Positions 1-6,962 of a stretch of DNA of 31,916 nt are shown here, in pieces. How positions within the stretch are numbered: position 1 is the first letter of the stretch; the number at the start of each line of letters is the position of its first letter. Source of the DNA: DAOTWP01 sp034435675 (GTDB lineage: Bacteria > Chloroflexota > Anaerolineae > Aggregatilineales > Phototrophicaceae); assembly GCA_034435675.1 (NCBI GenBank), contig DAOTWP010000373.1, forward strand, positions 1 through 31,916. Reading direction: 5' to 3'. The notes below the pieces were generated by a model. The model was not told the DNA's origin, made no database searches, and worked only from the letters and a program-made list of their open reading frames with translations. The position numbers were made by a program, and so were the translations under genes.

Positions 1-282
1 CAGCAGCAGCACCTGCACAATGTTCAGCCGCCGCGAGGTATACAGCAGCGCCGTGCCATCGGCAGACCATGCCGGCGCATCGTCCACGCCGGGACTCTGG
101 CTGATATTAACCAACAGACGCCGTGCAACATCGGCAGCATAGATTTCAAGATTGCCGTCACGCTCGCTGACGAACGCCAGCAGTTCACTGTGCAGTCCGC
201 GCCCCAGCGCCAGCGCCCCGGCAGCCAGCAGCAGGCAGCAGGCGCTGACGGGCACGACAAGCCGCAGCAGCACATGCCTCAT
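1..282 (-). CDS. Partial secreted TolB-like beta-propeller protein (N-terminal part)
   Basis: The minus-strand frame starting with ATG at 282 stays open to the window edge, so only the first 94 residues are visible. Residues 1-30 form a signal peptide or membrane anchor (MRHVLLRLVVPVSACCLLLA, then a Leu/Ala-rich stretch). The next part reads as TolB/WD40-like propeller blades: LAFVSERDGNLEIYAADV followed by DDAPAWSADGTALLYTS, the typical 'S.RDGN.EIY....' and 'P.WSPDG..L.Y.S' patterns of PD40 repeats. Such proteins are usually exported and bind partners or carbohydrate, but no specific function can be read here. Its ATG overlaps the TGA of the upstream gene (ATGA at 279-282), which indicates translational coupling with the deazaflavin-type protein. 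The rest of the protein lies outside the window. Confidence 0.75.
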   Translation of the reverse strand, partial: MRHVLLRLVVPVSACCLLLAAGALALGRGLHSELLAFVSERDGNLEIYAADVARRLLVNISQSPGVDDAPAWSADGTALLYTSRRLNIVQVLLL

Positions 283-887
283 TGGCGACCCCGCAGCCAG
301 CGCAGCAGCGCGCGCAGCAGCAGCAGTCCGGCGAGAATGTTGACCGGAATCCAGACCCAGGTCAGGTCTTCCGGCAGCGGCGGCGGCGCGGCAATATCGT
401 CAGCAGGTTCCATGCGCAGGATATGCAGCCGTTCGCGCTGCTCAACCAGGCTGTCTACATCCTGCGGCAGCTTCCAGAACTCCAGGTAGCCCTGCCAAAT
501 CGGGCTGTGGCGCATGACGCCGATCACCTTGCGCAGCTCATCCGGCTCGGTCACGCGCGCGGCGAGGGCACTGACCACGCCATCATAACCGGTCTGCACC
601 GTCACCAGCGGGTCTACCAGCGCATTGCGATACCAGTTTGCTTTTGTGCCCCACGCGCTGATGGCATAATACCTGCCGTCGATCTTGCTGTGTTCCAGCG
701 CGGTGTAGCGCGGCTGCCCGCTTTTGCGCCCGGTGGTCGTCAGCACCAGGATCATCGGCGGCAGCACCTGCCCCAGCCCCGCCCGCACCAGCACCAGCGG
801 CGCTTTGAACAGCCATTTGCGCCAGCCGCTTTCCGGGTAAACGAACAGTCCCTGCTCCGCCCCTGTCTGTGCCTGTTCAGATGCCAT
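279..887 (-). CDS. Nitroreductase/deazaflavin-dependent oxidoreductase family (DUF385, Ddn-like) with C-terminal membrane helix
   Basis: A 202-residue protein of the split-barrel family that includes mycobacterial Ddn, an F420H2-dependent quinone/nitro reductase. The diagnostic motif TTTGRKSGQPRYTAL is at residues 50-64. It is followed by DGRYYAISAWGTKANWYRNA and the NPxVTVQ-like segment DPLVTVQTG (92-100), all typical for cofactor binding in this family. About residues 177-195 form a hydrophobic helix followed by a basic tail, so the protein is probably tethered to the inner face of the membrane; most Ddn proteins lack this and are about 150 residues long. Start choice: on the minus strand GAGG lies about 6 bases before the ATG at 887. 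Residues 140-175 match nothing I recognise. Whether the cofactor is F420 or a flavin cannot be decided from sequence alone. Confidence 0.82.
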   Translation of the reverse strand: MASEQAQTGAEQGLFVYPESGWRKWLFKAPLVLVRAGLGQVLPPMILVLTTTGRKSGQPRYTALEHSKIDGRYYAISAWGTKANWYRNALVDPLVTVQTGYDGVVSALAARVTEPDELRKVIGVMRHSPIWQGYLEFWKLPQDVDSLVEQRERLHILRMEPADDIAAPPPLPEDLTWVWIPVNILAGLLLLRALLRWLRGRQ

Positions 888-1023
888 CTGTTTCCTCGCT
901 TCTGCTCAACCAGCACATAGCGCTATTGTAGCGCGAAGACCGGGGTTTGGGACACTTTGCGGGGGTGAAGGGAAAAGACAACTGATGTTATGCAGTTCGT
1001 CGTCAGCCATTCACAACCGCTGC

Positions 1024-1063
1024 CTGCATCAAATGCCACAAACCCGTGAACGGCTTGATGCAG
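1024..1063. repeat. 9-bp inverted repeat, hairpin in intergenic gap
   Basis: CTGCATCAA at 1024-1032 is exactly complementary to TTGATGCAG at 1055-1063, with a 22-base loop. It lies in the gap between the hydantoinase stop and the start of the Ddn-like gene (both on the minus strand). No T-run follows, so it is not a standard intrinsic terminator. It could be a transcript 3' end stabiliser or chance. Confidence 0.4.
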
Positions 1064-1093
1064 TATCCGAAAAACCCGTTAGGAGCCGCCTGA

Positions 1094-1140
1094 ATATTCG
1101 TGATTTCTCCCGTAGGGGCGGGTCTGAGACCCGCCCCTAC
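1094..1140 (+). repeat. Dispersed 47-bp palindromic (REP-like) repeat, copy 1
   Basis: The unit starts ATATTCGTGATTTCTCCC and ends in a perfect 13-bp hairpin with a 3-base loop: GTAGGGGCGGGTC (1112-1124), TGA, GACCCGCCCCTAC (1128-1140). A second copy at 30031-30077 matches 43 of 47 positions. Both sit between genes, 38 bases from a neighbouring stop codon. A short intergenic palindrome with a conserved non-palindromic arm is typical of REP or MITE-like dispersed elements. The rest of the 888-1178 gap shows no gene. Confidence 0.75.
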
Positions 1141-1178
1141 TTAACCTGGTACGAATAGAGTCGCGTGCATCCCTTCCC

Positions 1179-3164
1179 CTACTGCCGGGTGAGCACCAGA
1201 TTGCGATAGCCGTCCACATGCGCCGACCAGTCCGGCGGCACAAACACGGTGCTGTCCATCTGGAAGATCAGCGCCGCCCCGCCAAACTGCGCGCCCGGCT
1301 CCAGCCGCTCGCGGTCATACAGCGCGACACCCCCGCCAGCAGGCAGCGTCCGGTCCCCCAGGAACGCCGACGCCCCGCTGTTGAGCGTCTCCGGTTCGGG
1401 TGTCAGCGGCGGTTTTTCGACCACGCCGATTGCCTGCAAACGCAGATTGACCACCTCTACCGGGCGATCCCGCAGCGCGTGCCCGTAAGCTGCCTCATGC
1501 GCCAGATGAAACCGTTCAGCGATATTGCGCCCCTTGAACGGCACGGTTAACTCATACGCCTGCCCGCTGTAGCGCATGTCCAGCAGTGGACGCAGCCGCA
1601 TATGATCCTCGTCCACACCTTCGTGCAGCAGGTCATCGTGCGCCTGGGTCAGCATCTCGGCGCTCCACACCCGCAGCCGCGCGAAGGTCCCGGCTGACGC
1701 AGGCTGCAAGACGGCACGGTTGTAATCGCGCACAATGTCCGCCACCAGCAGCCCAAAGGCACACAGCACGCCGGGATAACGCGGCACCAGCACACGCGGC
1801 ATATCCAGCCGCGCCGCCACATCACAGGCGTGCAGCGGTCCCGCGCCGCCGAACGCAACCAGCGTAAAACGCCGGGGATCATAACCGCGCGCCACCGACA
1901 CACGCCGCACCGCGCGTTCGATGCTGGCGCTGGCAACATCCACCACACCCTGCGCCGTCTCGACCGCGCTGCGCCCCATCTGTGCCCCCAGCGCCGCCAG
2001 CGCCGCTTCTGCCGCCGCCGTGTCCAGCGCCATGCCGCCGCCCAGAAAATGCGCTGCATCCAGCCTGCCCAGCACCACGTTGGCATCGCTGACCGTGACC
2101 TGCACCCCGCCGCGCCCATAGGCAGCCGGACCGGGGTCTGCACCCGCGCTCTGCGGACCCACGCGCAGCGCCCCGCCCGCGTCCAACCGCGCGATGCTGC
2201 CGCCGCCCGCGCCAATCGTTTCGATGTCCAGCAGGCGCGCCCGCAGCGGCAAACCGTCAATTTCTGTTTCTGCCCGGCGCTGCGGTTCACCGGGAATCAG
2301 CGCGACATCGGTGGATGTGCCGCCCATGTCCAGCGTAATCACCTCCGGGAAGCCCGCCAGCGCCGCCAGATGTGCCGCGCCGATCACACCCGCCGCCGGA
2401 CCGCTCAGCGCCGTCTGCACTGCCTGAGACTGCACGGTTTCCGCGCTGATCACGCCGCCGTCCGATTTCATGATGCGCAGACTCGCCGTTTTAGGCAGGT
2501 TTTCGCGCAGCCGCCCAATGTAACGGCTCATCACCGGGCGCACAAATGCCTCCAGCGCGGTCGTGCTGGCGCGCTCATATTCGCGGAACTCCGGCAGCAC
2601 CTCGCAGGACAGCGCGACATGCGCTTCCGGCAGCAGCCCGCGCTCGACGATGCGCGTCCGTACTGCCCGTTCATGCGCCGGGTTGATGTAGCTGAACAGG
2701 AAACACACCGCCACCGCCTCGACCCCGGCAACGGCGATGCTGTCCAGTATGGTATCCAGCGCCGCCAGATCCAGCCGCAGCAGCACTTCCCCCCGTGGAT
2801 CGAGGCGTTCGGGCACTTCGTAACACCACTCGCGCGGAATCAGCGGGGGTGGCAGTGTGGGATGCAGGGCGTAGAGCTGCGGGCGGTTCTGCCTGCCAAT
2901 AAACAGCAGATCGCGGAAGCCGGCAGTGGTAATCAGCGCGGTTTTTGCCCCGCTGCGTTCGAGGATCGCGTTGGTGGCAACGGTGGAGCCGTGCGCTACC
3001 TGCGTCACGGCGCTTAAGCCCCCTGGCGTGATTGCCTCCAGTCCGGCGAGCATGGCGCGGGCGGGATCGTCCGGCGTGCTGAGCAGCTTGTCAATGCGCA
3101 GGTGTCCCTCTGCACTGAGCACGAGGTCCGTAAATGTGCCGCCAATGTCTACGCCGATGCGCAT
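1179..3164 (-). CDS. Hydantoinase/oxoprolinase family protein, subunit A (HyuA-like)
   Basis: A 661-residue member of the hydantoinase A / N-methylhydantoinase / oxoprolinase family. These are ASKHA-fold enzymes that hydrolyse ATP to open cyclic amides such as hydantoins or 5-oxoproline, acting in the cytoplasm. The N-terminal phosphate motif GVDIGGTFTDLVL is at residues 4-16. The segment AHGSTVATNAILERSGAKTA (58-77) and the second phosphate motif LDMGGTSTDVALI (278-290) are intact, and a glycine-rich IGAGGGSIARLD motif follows. The length is normal for a stand-alone A subunit. The B subunit, normally adjacent, is not present on either side in this window. Start choice: GGGAGA lies 6-7 bases before the ATG at 3164. 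A TATAAT (complement of 3198-3203) is a plausible -10 box, but I see no good -35. Substrate cannot be assigned. Confidence 0.9.
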   Translation of the reverse strand: MRIGVDIGGTFTDLVLSAEGHLRIDKLLSTPDDPARAMLAGLEAITPGGLSAVTQVAHGSTVATNAILERSGAKTALITTAGFRDLLFIGRQNRPQLYALHPTLPPPLIPREWCYEVPERLDPRGEVLLRLDLAALDTILDSIAVAGVEAVAVCFLFSYINPAHERAVRTRIVERGLLPEAHVALSCEVLPEFREYERASTTALEAFVRPVMSRYIGRLRENLPKTASLRIMKSDGGVISAETVQSQAVQTALSGPAAGVIGAAHLAALAGFPEVITLDMGGTSTDVALIPGEPQRRAETEIDGLPLRARLLDIETIGAGGGSIARLDAGGALRVGPQSAGADPGPAAYGRGGVQVTVSDANVVLGRLDAAHFLGGGMALDTAAAEAALAALGAQMGRSAVETAQGVVDVASASIERAVRRVSVARGYDPRRFTLVAFGGAGPLHACDVAARLDMPRVLVPRYPGVLCAFGLLVADIVRDYNRAVLQPASAGTFARLRVWSAEMLTQAHDDLLHEGVDEDHMRLRPLLDMRYSGQAYELTVPFKGRNIAERFHLAHEAAYGHALRDRPVEVVNLRLQAIGVVEKPPLTPEPETLNSGASAFLGDRTLPAGGGVALYDRERLEPGAQFGGAALIFQMDSTVFVPPDWSAHVDGYRNLVLTRQ

Positions 3165-3277
3165 AATCGTCTCCCATCCCGTTACCAGAATGCGCTGATT
3201 ATAACGCAGGGAGCACCGCAGTGGGTGCGCATACTATGCGCGCGCAGCGACAGGTCCGGGTGTGGCTGAGAGACAGA

Positions 3278-3308
3278 TGCGGGGGCTTCGCGGCAGGATG
3301 CCCCCGCA
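3278..3308 (-). terminator. GC-rich hairpin downstream of the aldo/keto reductase
   Basis: TGCGGGGGC (3278-3286) pairs with GCCCCCGCA (3300-3308), a perfect 9-bp stem with a 13-base loop, 26 bases after the reductase stop. There is no T-run on the minus strand, so factor-independent termination is uncertain. Confidence 0.4.
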
Positions 3309-3334
3309 GAACGCGCCCTGCCCCGTGATTACCC

Positions 3335-4318
3335 CTACGCAATAACAGGACGCTGAAGCAGGGCATCAATCTCGCGCATCTGCGCCGCCGTCAGCGGACC
3401 GAAGCGCAGCGCTCCGGCATTGGCGTCCACCTGCGCAACATTGCGGATGCCCGGAATTGGGATGGTCGCGCCGCTGCGTGCCCAAGCCCACGCCAGCGCC
3501 CCCTGTGCCAGTGTGCGCCCGCCGCTGGTCAGCACATCGCGCAAGGCGTCCAGCCGGTCAAACGCCGGCAGCAGGATATTCTCGCGCGCCCAGGTGTCGG
3601 TGCGAACATCGTTGGCGGCAAAGACTGTCTCGCGGCTGTATTTGCCGGTCAGCGCCCCGCGCGCCAGCACCGTGCGGTTGATGCTGGCAAGGTGCGCCTG
3701 TTCGCACAACGCCAGCATTTCTGGCGCATCCAGCACCACATTGAGATCATGCTGAATGGCGACACAGTGTGCGCCTTCGGCGAAGACACGCGCCGCTGTA
3801 ACCGAGTCGGTGCTCCAGCCGTAGTAACGAATTTTGCCTTCCTGCACCAGTCCTTCCAGCGCGTCGCGCAGCGGAGCAGCCAGCGCCAGCGGATAATCCC
3901 AGACGTGCAGTTGGAACAGGTCGATATAATCGGTGTTCAGGCGGCGCAGGCTTGCCTCACAGTCCGCACGCAGATTGTGGATCACGTCGGCATCATCGCT
4001 GTAGCGCGTGGCGTGCCGCGCCTGCTCGTTGACACTGAAGCCAAATTTGGTGGCGATAATCACCTGATCGCGCTTGTCACCCAGCGCTTTGCCGACCAGC
4101 GTTTCACTGTGCCCAGTGCCATACGTCGCGGCAGTATCGAAGAAGTTGATGCCGCTGTCGAAGGCATGCTGAAGCGCACGCAGCGACTCGGCATCGTCCA
4201 CTTCGCCCCAGCCTGCCTGAATATCAATAAACCGCCACACGCCGCCGATTGCCCAGCAGCCCATACCCAGCGGCGACACCTCAAGACCGGAACGTCCCAG
4301 AATGCGGTTGTTCATCAT
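3335..4318 (-). CDS. Aldo/keto reductase
   Basis: A 327-residue NAD(P)H-dependent aldo/keto reductase, a cytoplasmic TIM barrel that reduces aldehydes or ketones. The catalytic tetrad is complete: Asp61 and Tyr66 in FFDTAATYGTGHSE, Lys91 in IIATKFGF, and His138 in IDLFQLHVWD. The beta-strand 1 signature LGRSGLEVSPLGMGCWAIGG and the C-terminal cofactor-binding motif IPIPGIRNVAQVDANAGAL are typical of the AKR5/AKR11-type general-stress and aldehyde reductases. AAGGA lies about 8 bases upstream of the ATG at 4318; ATG at 4315 is an alternative. It is divergent from a MerR regulator and has a MerR-type promoter (4352-4382), so it is most likely induced by the signal that regulator senses, probably a reactive carbonyl or thiol stress. 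That role is inferred. Confidence 0.92.
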   Translation of the reverse strand: MMNNRILGRSGLEVSPLGMGCWAIGGVWRFIDIQAGWGEVDDAESLRALQHAFDSGINFFDTAATYGTGHSETLVGKALGDKRDQVIIATKFGFSVNEQARHATRYSDDADVIHNLRADCEASLRRLNTDYIDLFQLHVWDYPLALAAPLRDALEGLVQEGKIRYYGWSTDSVTAARVFAEGAHCVAIQHDLNVVLDAPEMLALCEQAHLASINRTVLARGALTGKYSRETVFAANDVRTDTWARENILLPAFDRLDALRDVLTSGGRTLAQGALAWAWARSGATIPIPGIRNVAQVDANAGALRFGPLTAAQMREIDALLQRPVIA

Positions 4319-4351
4319 GCACCATCCTTCTAAAATGAATATGCTGGATTC

Positions 4352-4382
4352 ACTGTACAGGTTCGAGCGCGCTCTAAGTCAA
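4352..4382 (-). promoter_or_regulatory. MerR-type promoter with 19-bp spacer and internal dyad
   Basis: On the minus strand a -35 TTGACT (complement of 4377-4382) and a -10 TACAGT (complement of 4352-4357) are separated by exactly 19 bases. The perfect palindrome GAGCGCGCTC (4365-4374), extended to TTNGAGCGCGCTCNAA at 4362-4377, lies between them. An overlong spacer with a dyad inside is the hallmark of promoters that MerR-family activators untwist. It drives the aldo/keto reductase and may also overlap the divergent regulator's own promoter. Confidence 0.75.
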
Positions 4383-4407
4383 GACCCCAATTGGAGGGAT
4401 GATGCAG

Positions 4408-4797
4408 ATGCAAGAGAATCTCACCATCGCACAGGTGGCAGACATCACCGGGCTGAGCGTTCACACGCTGCGCTACTACGAGCGCGTCGGGCTAATCCAC
4501 ACGATTGACCGCGCGGACAACACGCACCGGCGCTACACTGAGGACGACATCGGCTGGATCAGCTTTTTGATCAAGCTGCGCGCTACCGGCATGTCCATTC
4601 AGGATATGCAGATCTATGCGCAGCTTCAGCGCGAGGGGGACGACACTCTGCCGCAGCGCGTGGCGATGCTGGAAACGCTGCAACAGCAGGTTGAGCTGCA
4701 TATCCGCGAGTTGAACGACCACCTGGAACTGATTCGCTACAAAATCAGCCATTACCGCGCAATCATCGACACTGCCCTACCGGAAACATCACCCTGA
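4408..4797 (+). CDS. MerR-family transcriptional regulator
   Basis: A 129-residue MerR-family DNA-binding protein. The winged helix is clear in LTIAQVADITGLSVHTLRYY (residues 5-24) and the wing motif ERVGLI, followed by HRRYTEDDIGWISFLIKLRATGMS. The antiparallel coiled-coil dimerisation helix runs from about residue 75 to 115. There is no cysteine in the C-terminal half, so it is not a metal sensor of the MerR/CueR kind. It resembles the AdhR/YdfL-type regulators that sit beside aldo/keto reductases and dehydrogenases. ATGs at 4399, 4402 and 4408 are in frame; 4408 is preferred because GGAGGG at 4393-4398 then lies nine bases upstream, against none for 4399. It is expected to control the divergent reductase through the dyad at 4362-4377 and probably itself. 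Confidence 0.88.
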   Translation: MQENLTIAQVADITGLSVHTLRYYERVGLIHTIDRADNTHRRYTEDDIGWISFLIKLRATGMSIQDMQIYAQLQREGDDTLPQRVAMLETLQQQVELHIRELNDHLELIRYKISHYRAIIDTALPETSP

Positions 4798-4824
4798 GGA
4801 GTCGCGGGGCAGTGCTGGGCGTGG

Positions 4825-5385
4825 TTACGGCTGCCGCAGCGCCTGTTCGATGTCCTCCGCGTGCAGGCGGTTGTGGATCAGTGTGAAGTAGACCATCTCA
4901 CGCACGGTCAGTGTCCCCAACGCCGCATGAGGGAACTGGCAGCGATCCAGATCATCCTCTGACCACTGCTCCAGCGCGTCGATCAGGCGCTGATTTGCGT
5001 CCGTCCAGGCTTCCAGCAGGTGGGCGTGTTGATCCAACACACCTTCTGGAAAACGATATGAGTCGGGCATGATCGTTTGATAGTCCTCAGCCCGCACCCC
5101 CTGTGCCAGCCGCGCCGTGTAAGCGCTGTTGATCTCCGTGTATGTCCGGGAGGGATGGTCTGCCACGCCAAAGCGTTGTGCAACCGCCTGTACCGGCAGG
5201 CTCATGGCACGGGCAAGCGGTTTGATGGCAATCATCAGGTGTTTCAGGTAATCCGCCGCAGACCATGCGGTTGGATCACCGCGATAAAACTGCTCGGCGC
5301 TGGCGTCGCGCAGCACGTCAGAAACCCGCACCTGCACCTCGCGCAGGCATTCCACGGTTTCAGCGGTATTCTGAGGGTCCTTCAT
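4825..5385 (-). CDS. DinB/YfiT-like four-helix-bundle protein
   Basis: A 186-residue member of the DinB_2 superfamily, small cytoplasmic four-helix bundles that bind a divalent metal with three histidines and include thiol transferases. Candidate ligands are the His in DYLKHLMIAIK (about residue 49), and the pair in LIHNRLHAEDI near residues 170-175. The pattern 'W...DyLkHL' early and 'H...H..dIe' late is typical. GGGAGA lies six bases before the ATG at 5385. It converges on the MerR gene with 27 bases between the stop codons, so it is an independent unit. The natural substrate thiol is unknown. Confidence 0.8.
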   Translation of the reverse strand: MKDPQNTAETVECLREVQVRVSDVLRDASAEQFYRGDPTAWSAADYLKHLMIAIKPLARAMSLPVQAVAQRFGVADHPSRTYTEINSAYTARLAQGVRAEDYQTIMPDSYRFPEGVLDQHAHLLEAWTDANQRLIDALEQWSEDDLDRCQFPHAALGTLTVREMVYFTLIHNRLHAEDIEQALRQP

Positions 5386-5626
5386 AGAGTTCTCCCTGAA
5401 CTATATGCCGATGATCCAATTCCTGACTCGCAAACACATTTGCCAGCTTCGGCACCAGATACGGGGATTATAACCAGTGATTTTGAAGTCTGGTGCTCTA
5501 ACACAGAATCTATGCAGCGTTGATACAGCTCCTACAGAACTCCGAAACGCTTCTTACACAACACGCCTATCATCAGCGGCATAGTGTGCAAATCAAGGAT
5601 TGAATAACATTCGGGAGGGTAGTTCT

Positions 5627-6106
5627 ATGGCAATGCTGGTTCGCTGGAATCCTGCTCGTGAAGTCCGCGCCGCACAGCGCGACATGGATCAGCTTAATCA
5701 CTTTATCGAAGAAGCGTTTCGCGCCTTTAACGGTGGCACGGCAAATGACACCGACGCCCGCAGCCGCGAATACACGCTGGCGCTGGATGTGCATGAAACC
5801 GCCGACGCCTACACCGTCGTCACCGCGCTGCCCGGCGTGCGTTCGGAAGACATCGCCATCGAAGTGCATGACGGCGTGCTGAGCATCGCGGCAGAAATCA
5901 ACGCCGACCATAACGCAGACGACAACACCCGCACCCTGCTGCGCGAACGCCGCTACGGCAAGTTCAGCCGCCGCGTGCGCCTGCCCAAAGACGTGAACGC
6001 TGCCGCCGTGCAGGCAGCCTACGAAAATGGTGTGCTGTCGCTGACGCTGCCCAGGTCAGAAGCCGCAAAACCGCGCCAGATTCCGGTCAACGCCGCCGTG
6101 CGGTAA
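5627..6106 (+). CDS. Hsp20/alpha-crystallin small heat-shock protein
   Basis: A 159-residue small heat-shock protein that holds unfolded proteins in an ATP-independent way in the cytoplasm. The alpha-crystallin domain spans about residues 45-145. It includes YTVVTALPGVRSEDIAIEV, the strand DGVLSIAAEI, the RYGKFSRRVRLP segment and the conserved A.yeNGVLSLTLPR motif near the end. The C-terminal tail has an I-x-V element (QIPVNA) like the I-x-I/V anchor used for oligomerisation. A TTG at 5600 could extend it by nine residues, but GGGAGGGT at 5613-5620 is ideally placed for the ATG at 5627. I see no CIRCE element in the 240 bases upstream. An intrinsic terminator lies at 6241-6276. Confidence 0.93.
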   Translation: MAMLVRWNPAREVRAAQRDMDQLNHFIEEAFRAFNGGTANDTDARSREYTLALDVHETADAYTVVTALPGVRSEDIAIEVHDGVLSIAAEINADHNADDNTRTLLRERRYGKFSRRVRLPKDVNAAAVQAAYENGVLSLTLPRSEAAKPRQIPVNAAVR

Positions 6107-6164
6107 ACATGCGCAACCTGTCAGCAGTTCAGCGAATACATCTGACGGGCTGACTGGCTTAGAA

Positions 6165-6228
6165 TCTATTCGTAAACCGATCTTCCTGAACAAGAGGATT
6201 AATCCCCTTGTCCGGGTTTACGGATAGA
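6165..6228. repeat. Nested long palindrome downstream of Hsp20 gene
   Basis: An outer 14-base arm, TCTATTCGTAAACC (6165-6178), pairs with GGTTTACGGATAGA (6215-6228) with a single T.G mismatch. Between them sits a separate 22-bp palindrome (6190-6211) with one mismatched pair, centred on TTAA and with a GGATTAATCC core. Together they can form one long stem-loop in RNA or a cruciform in DNA. It lies 12 bases before an independent intrinsic terminator. It could be a regulatory RNA element, a protein-binding site or the relic of a small mobile element. Confidence 0.6.
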
Positions 6229-6240
6229 CTTCCCCCCTGC

Positions 6241-6276
6241 AAAAAGGTGTACCCATCAAACGGTGCGCCTTTTTTT
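6241..6276 (+). terminator. Intrinsic terminator of the Hsp20 transcript
   Basis: AAAAAGGTGTACC (6241-6253) pairs with GGTGCGCCTTTTT (6262-6274), allowing two G.U pairs, with an eight-base loop, and ends in seven T residues. The A-run on the left arm means it could also work in the other direction. Confidence 0.8.
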
Positions 6277-6430
6277 GTGTCCCACACCGTCCTACAATGC
6301 AGGCAGCACTGGCTGGCACTGCTGAACTCAACAGGACGGCGCGCAGATCAACGGGCATGCAGTTTTCGATTCTTTGCGCCCATTGCGCCTTCGTGTTCGA
6401 TACGGTGCACTTTCTGAAAAGGACATGACT

Positions 6431-6811
6431 ATGCAGCGGACATTTCTGCTCACTGCCGCGCTGTGCGGCGCGCTCGGTGTGGGTCTGGGCGCATTCGGCG
6501 CGCACGGGCTGGCGGGCACCCTGGCGGCGAACGGGCGTGAAGCGACGTTTGACACCGCCGTGTTGTACCACCTGATTCACACGCTGGCGCTGCTGGGCGC
6601 GGCATGGGTCAGCACACTGCCGGGCGCACAGCCGCGTTATGTCCGGCTGGCAGGCTGGCTGTTCACCGCCGGGATAGTGCTGTTTTCGGGCAGCCTGTAC
6701 GTGCTGGCAGTGTTCAATCTGGGGTTCATGGGCGCGGTGGCACCGTTCGGCGGCGCGGCGCTGATCGGTGGATGGCTGCTGCTGGGTGCGGCAGTCTGGC
6801 GCGGGGTGTAA
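6431..6811 (+). CDS. DUF423 (YgdD-like) small membrane protein
   Basis: A 126-residue protein with four predicted membrane helices, at about residues 4-24, 45-62, 70-92 and 98-120. The N-terminal motif GVGLGAFGAHGLAGTLAANG followed by FDTAVLYHLIHTLALL is characteristic of DUF423; the family's H..A.LG.H-type residues are present. Function is unknown; E. coli YgdD is the best-known member. ATG at 6425 is in frame, but AAAAGGA ends at 6423, leaving one base. ATG at 6431 has the proper seven-base spacing and gives the family's usual length. Confidence 0.88.
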   Translation: MQRTFLLTAALCGALGVGLGAFGAHGLAGTLAANGREATFDTAVLYHLIHTLALLGAAWVSTLPGAQPRYVRLAGWLFTAGIVLFSGSLYVLAVFNLGFMGAVAPFGGAALIGGWLLLGAAVWRGV

Positions 6812-6888
6812 TACTGGTGCAGCAGCAACCTGTGCTGAAATATACGTGAATTTCACCAATTTTTTGGCGTGCTGTTCCCGTGCGTAAA

Positions 6889-6918
6889 TTGACAATCGGT
6901 TAGCGTGCGGTTTATACT
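6889..6918 (+). promoter_or_regulatory. Sigma70-type promoter of the exported-protein operon
   Basis: TTGACA at 6889-6894 and TATACT at 6913-6918 are separated by 18 bases. This is the best match to a housekeeping promoter in the window. The start of transcription would be near 6925, about 38 bases before the GTG at 6963. Confidence 0.75.
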
Positions 6919-6962
6919 CCTGACGCTTATCTCCATCCGATGCAGCCGGGAGCTTGACCAAC

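Noticed and set aside
282..920. 212-residue plus-strand frame
   Set aside because: Antisense to the Ddn-like gene with its conserved GRKSG motif.
1024..1140. CRISPR array
   Set aside because: Only palindromes; no regularly spaced direct repeats.
1830..3017. 395-residue plus-strand frame
   Set aside because: Antisense to the hydantoinase gene; Arg/His-rich shadow.
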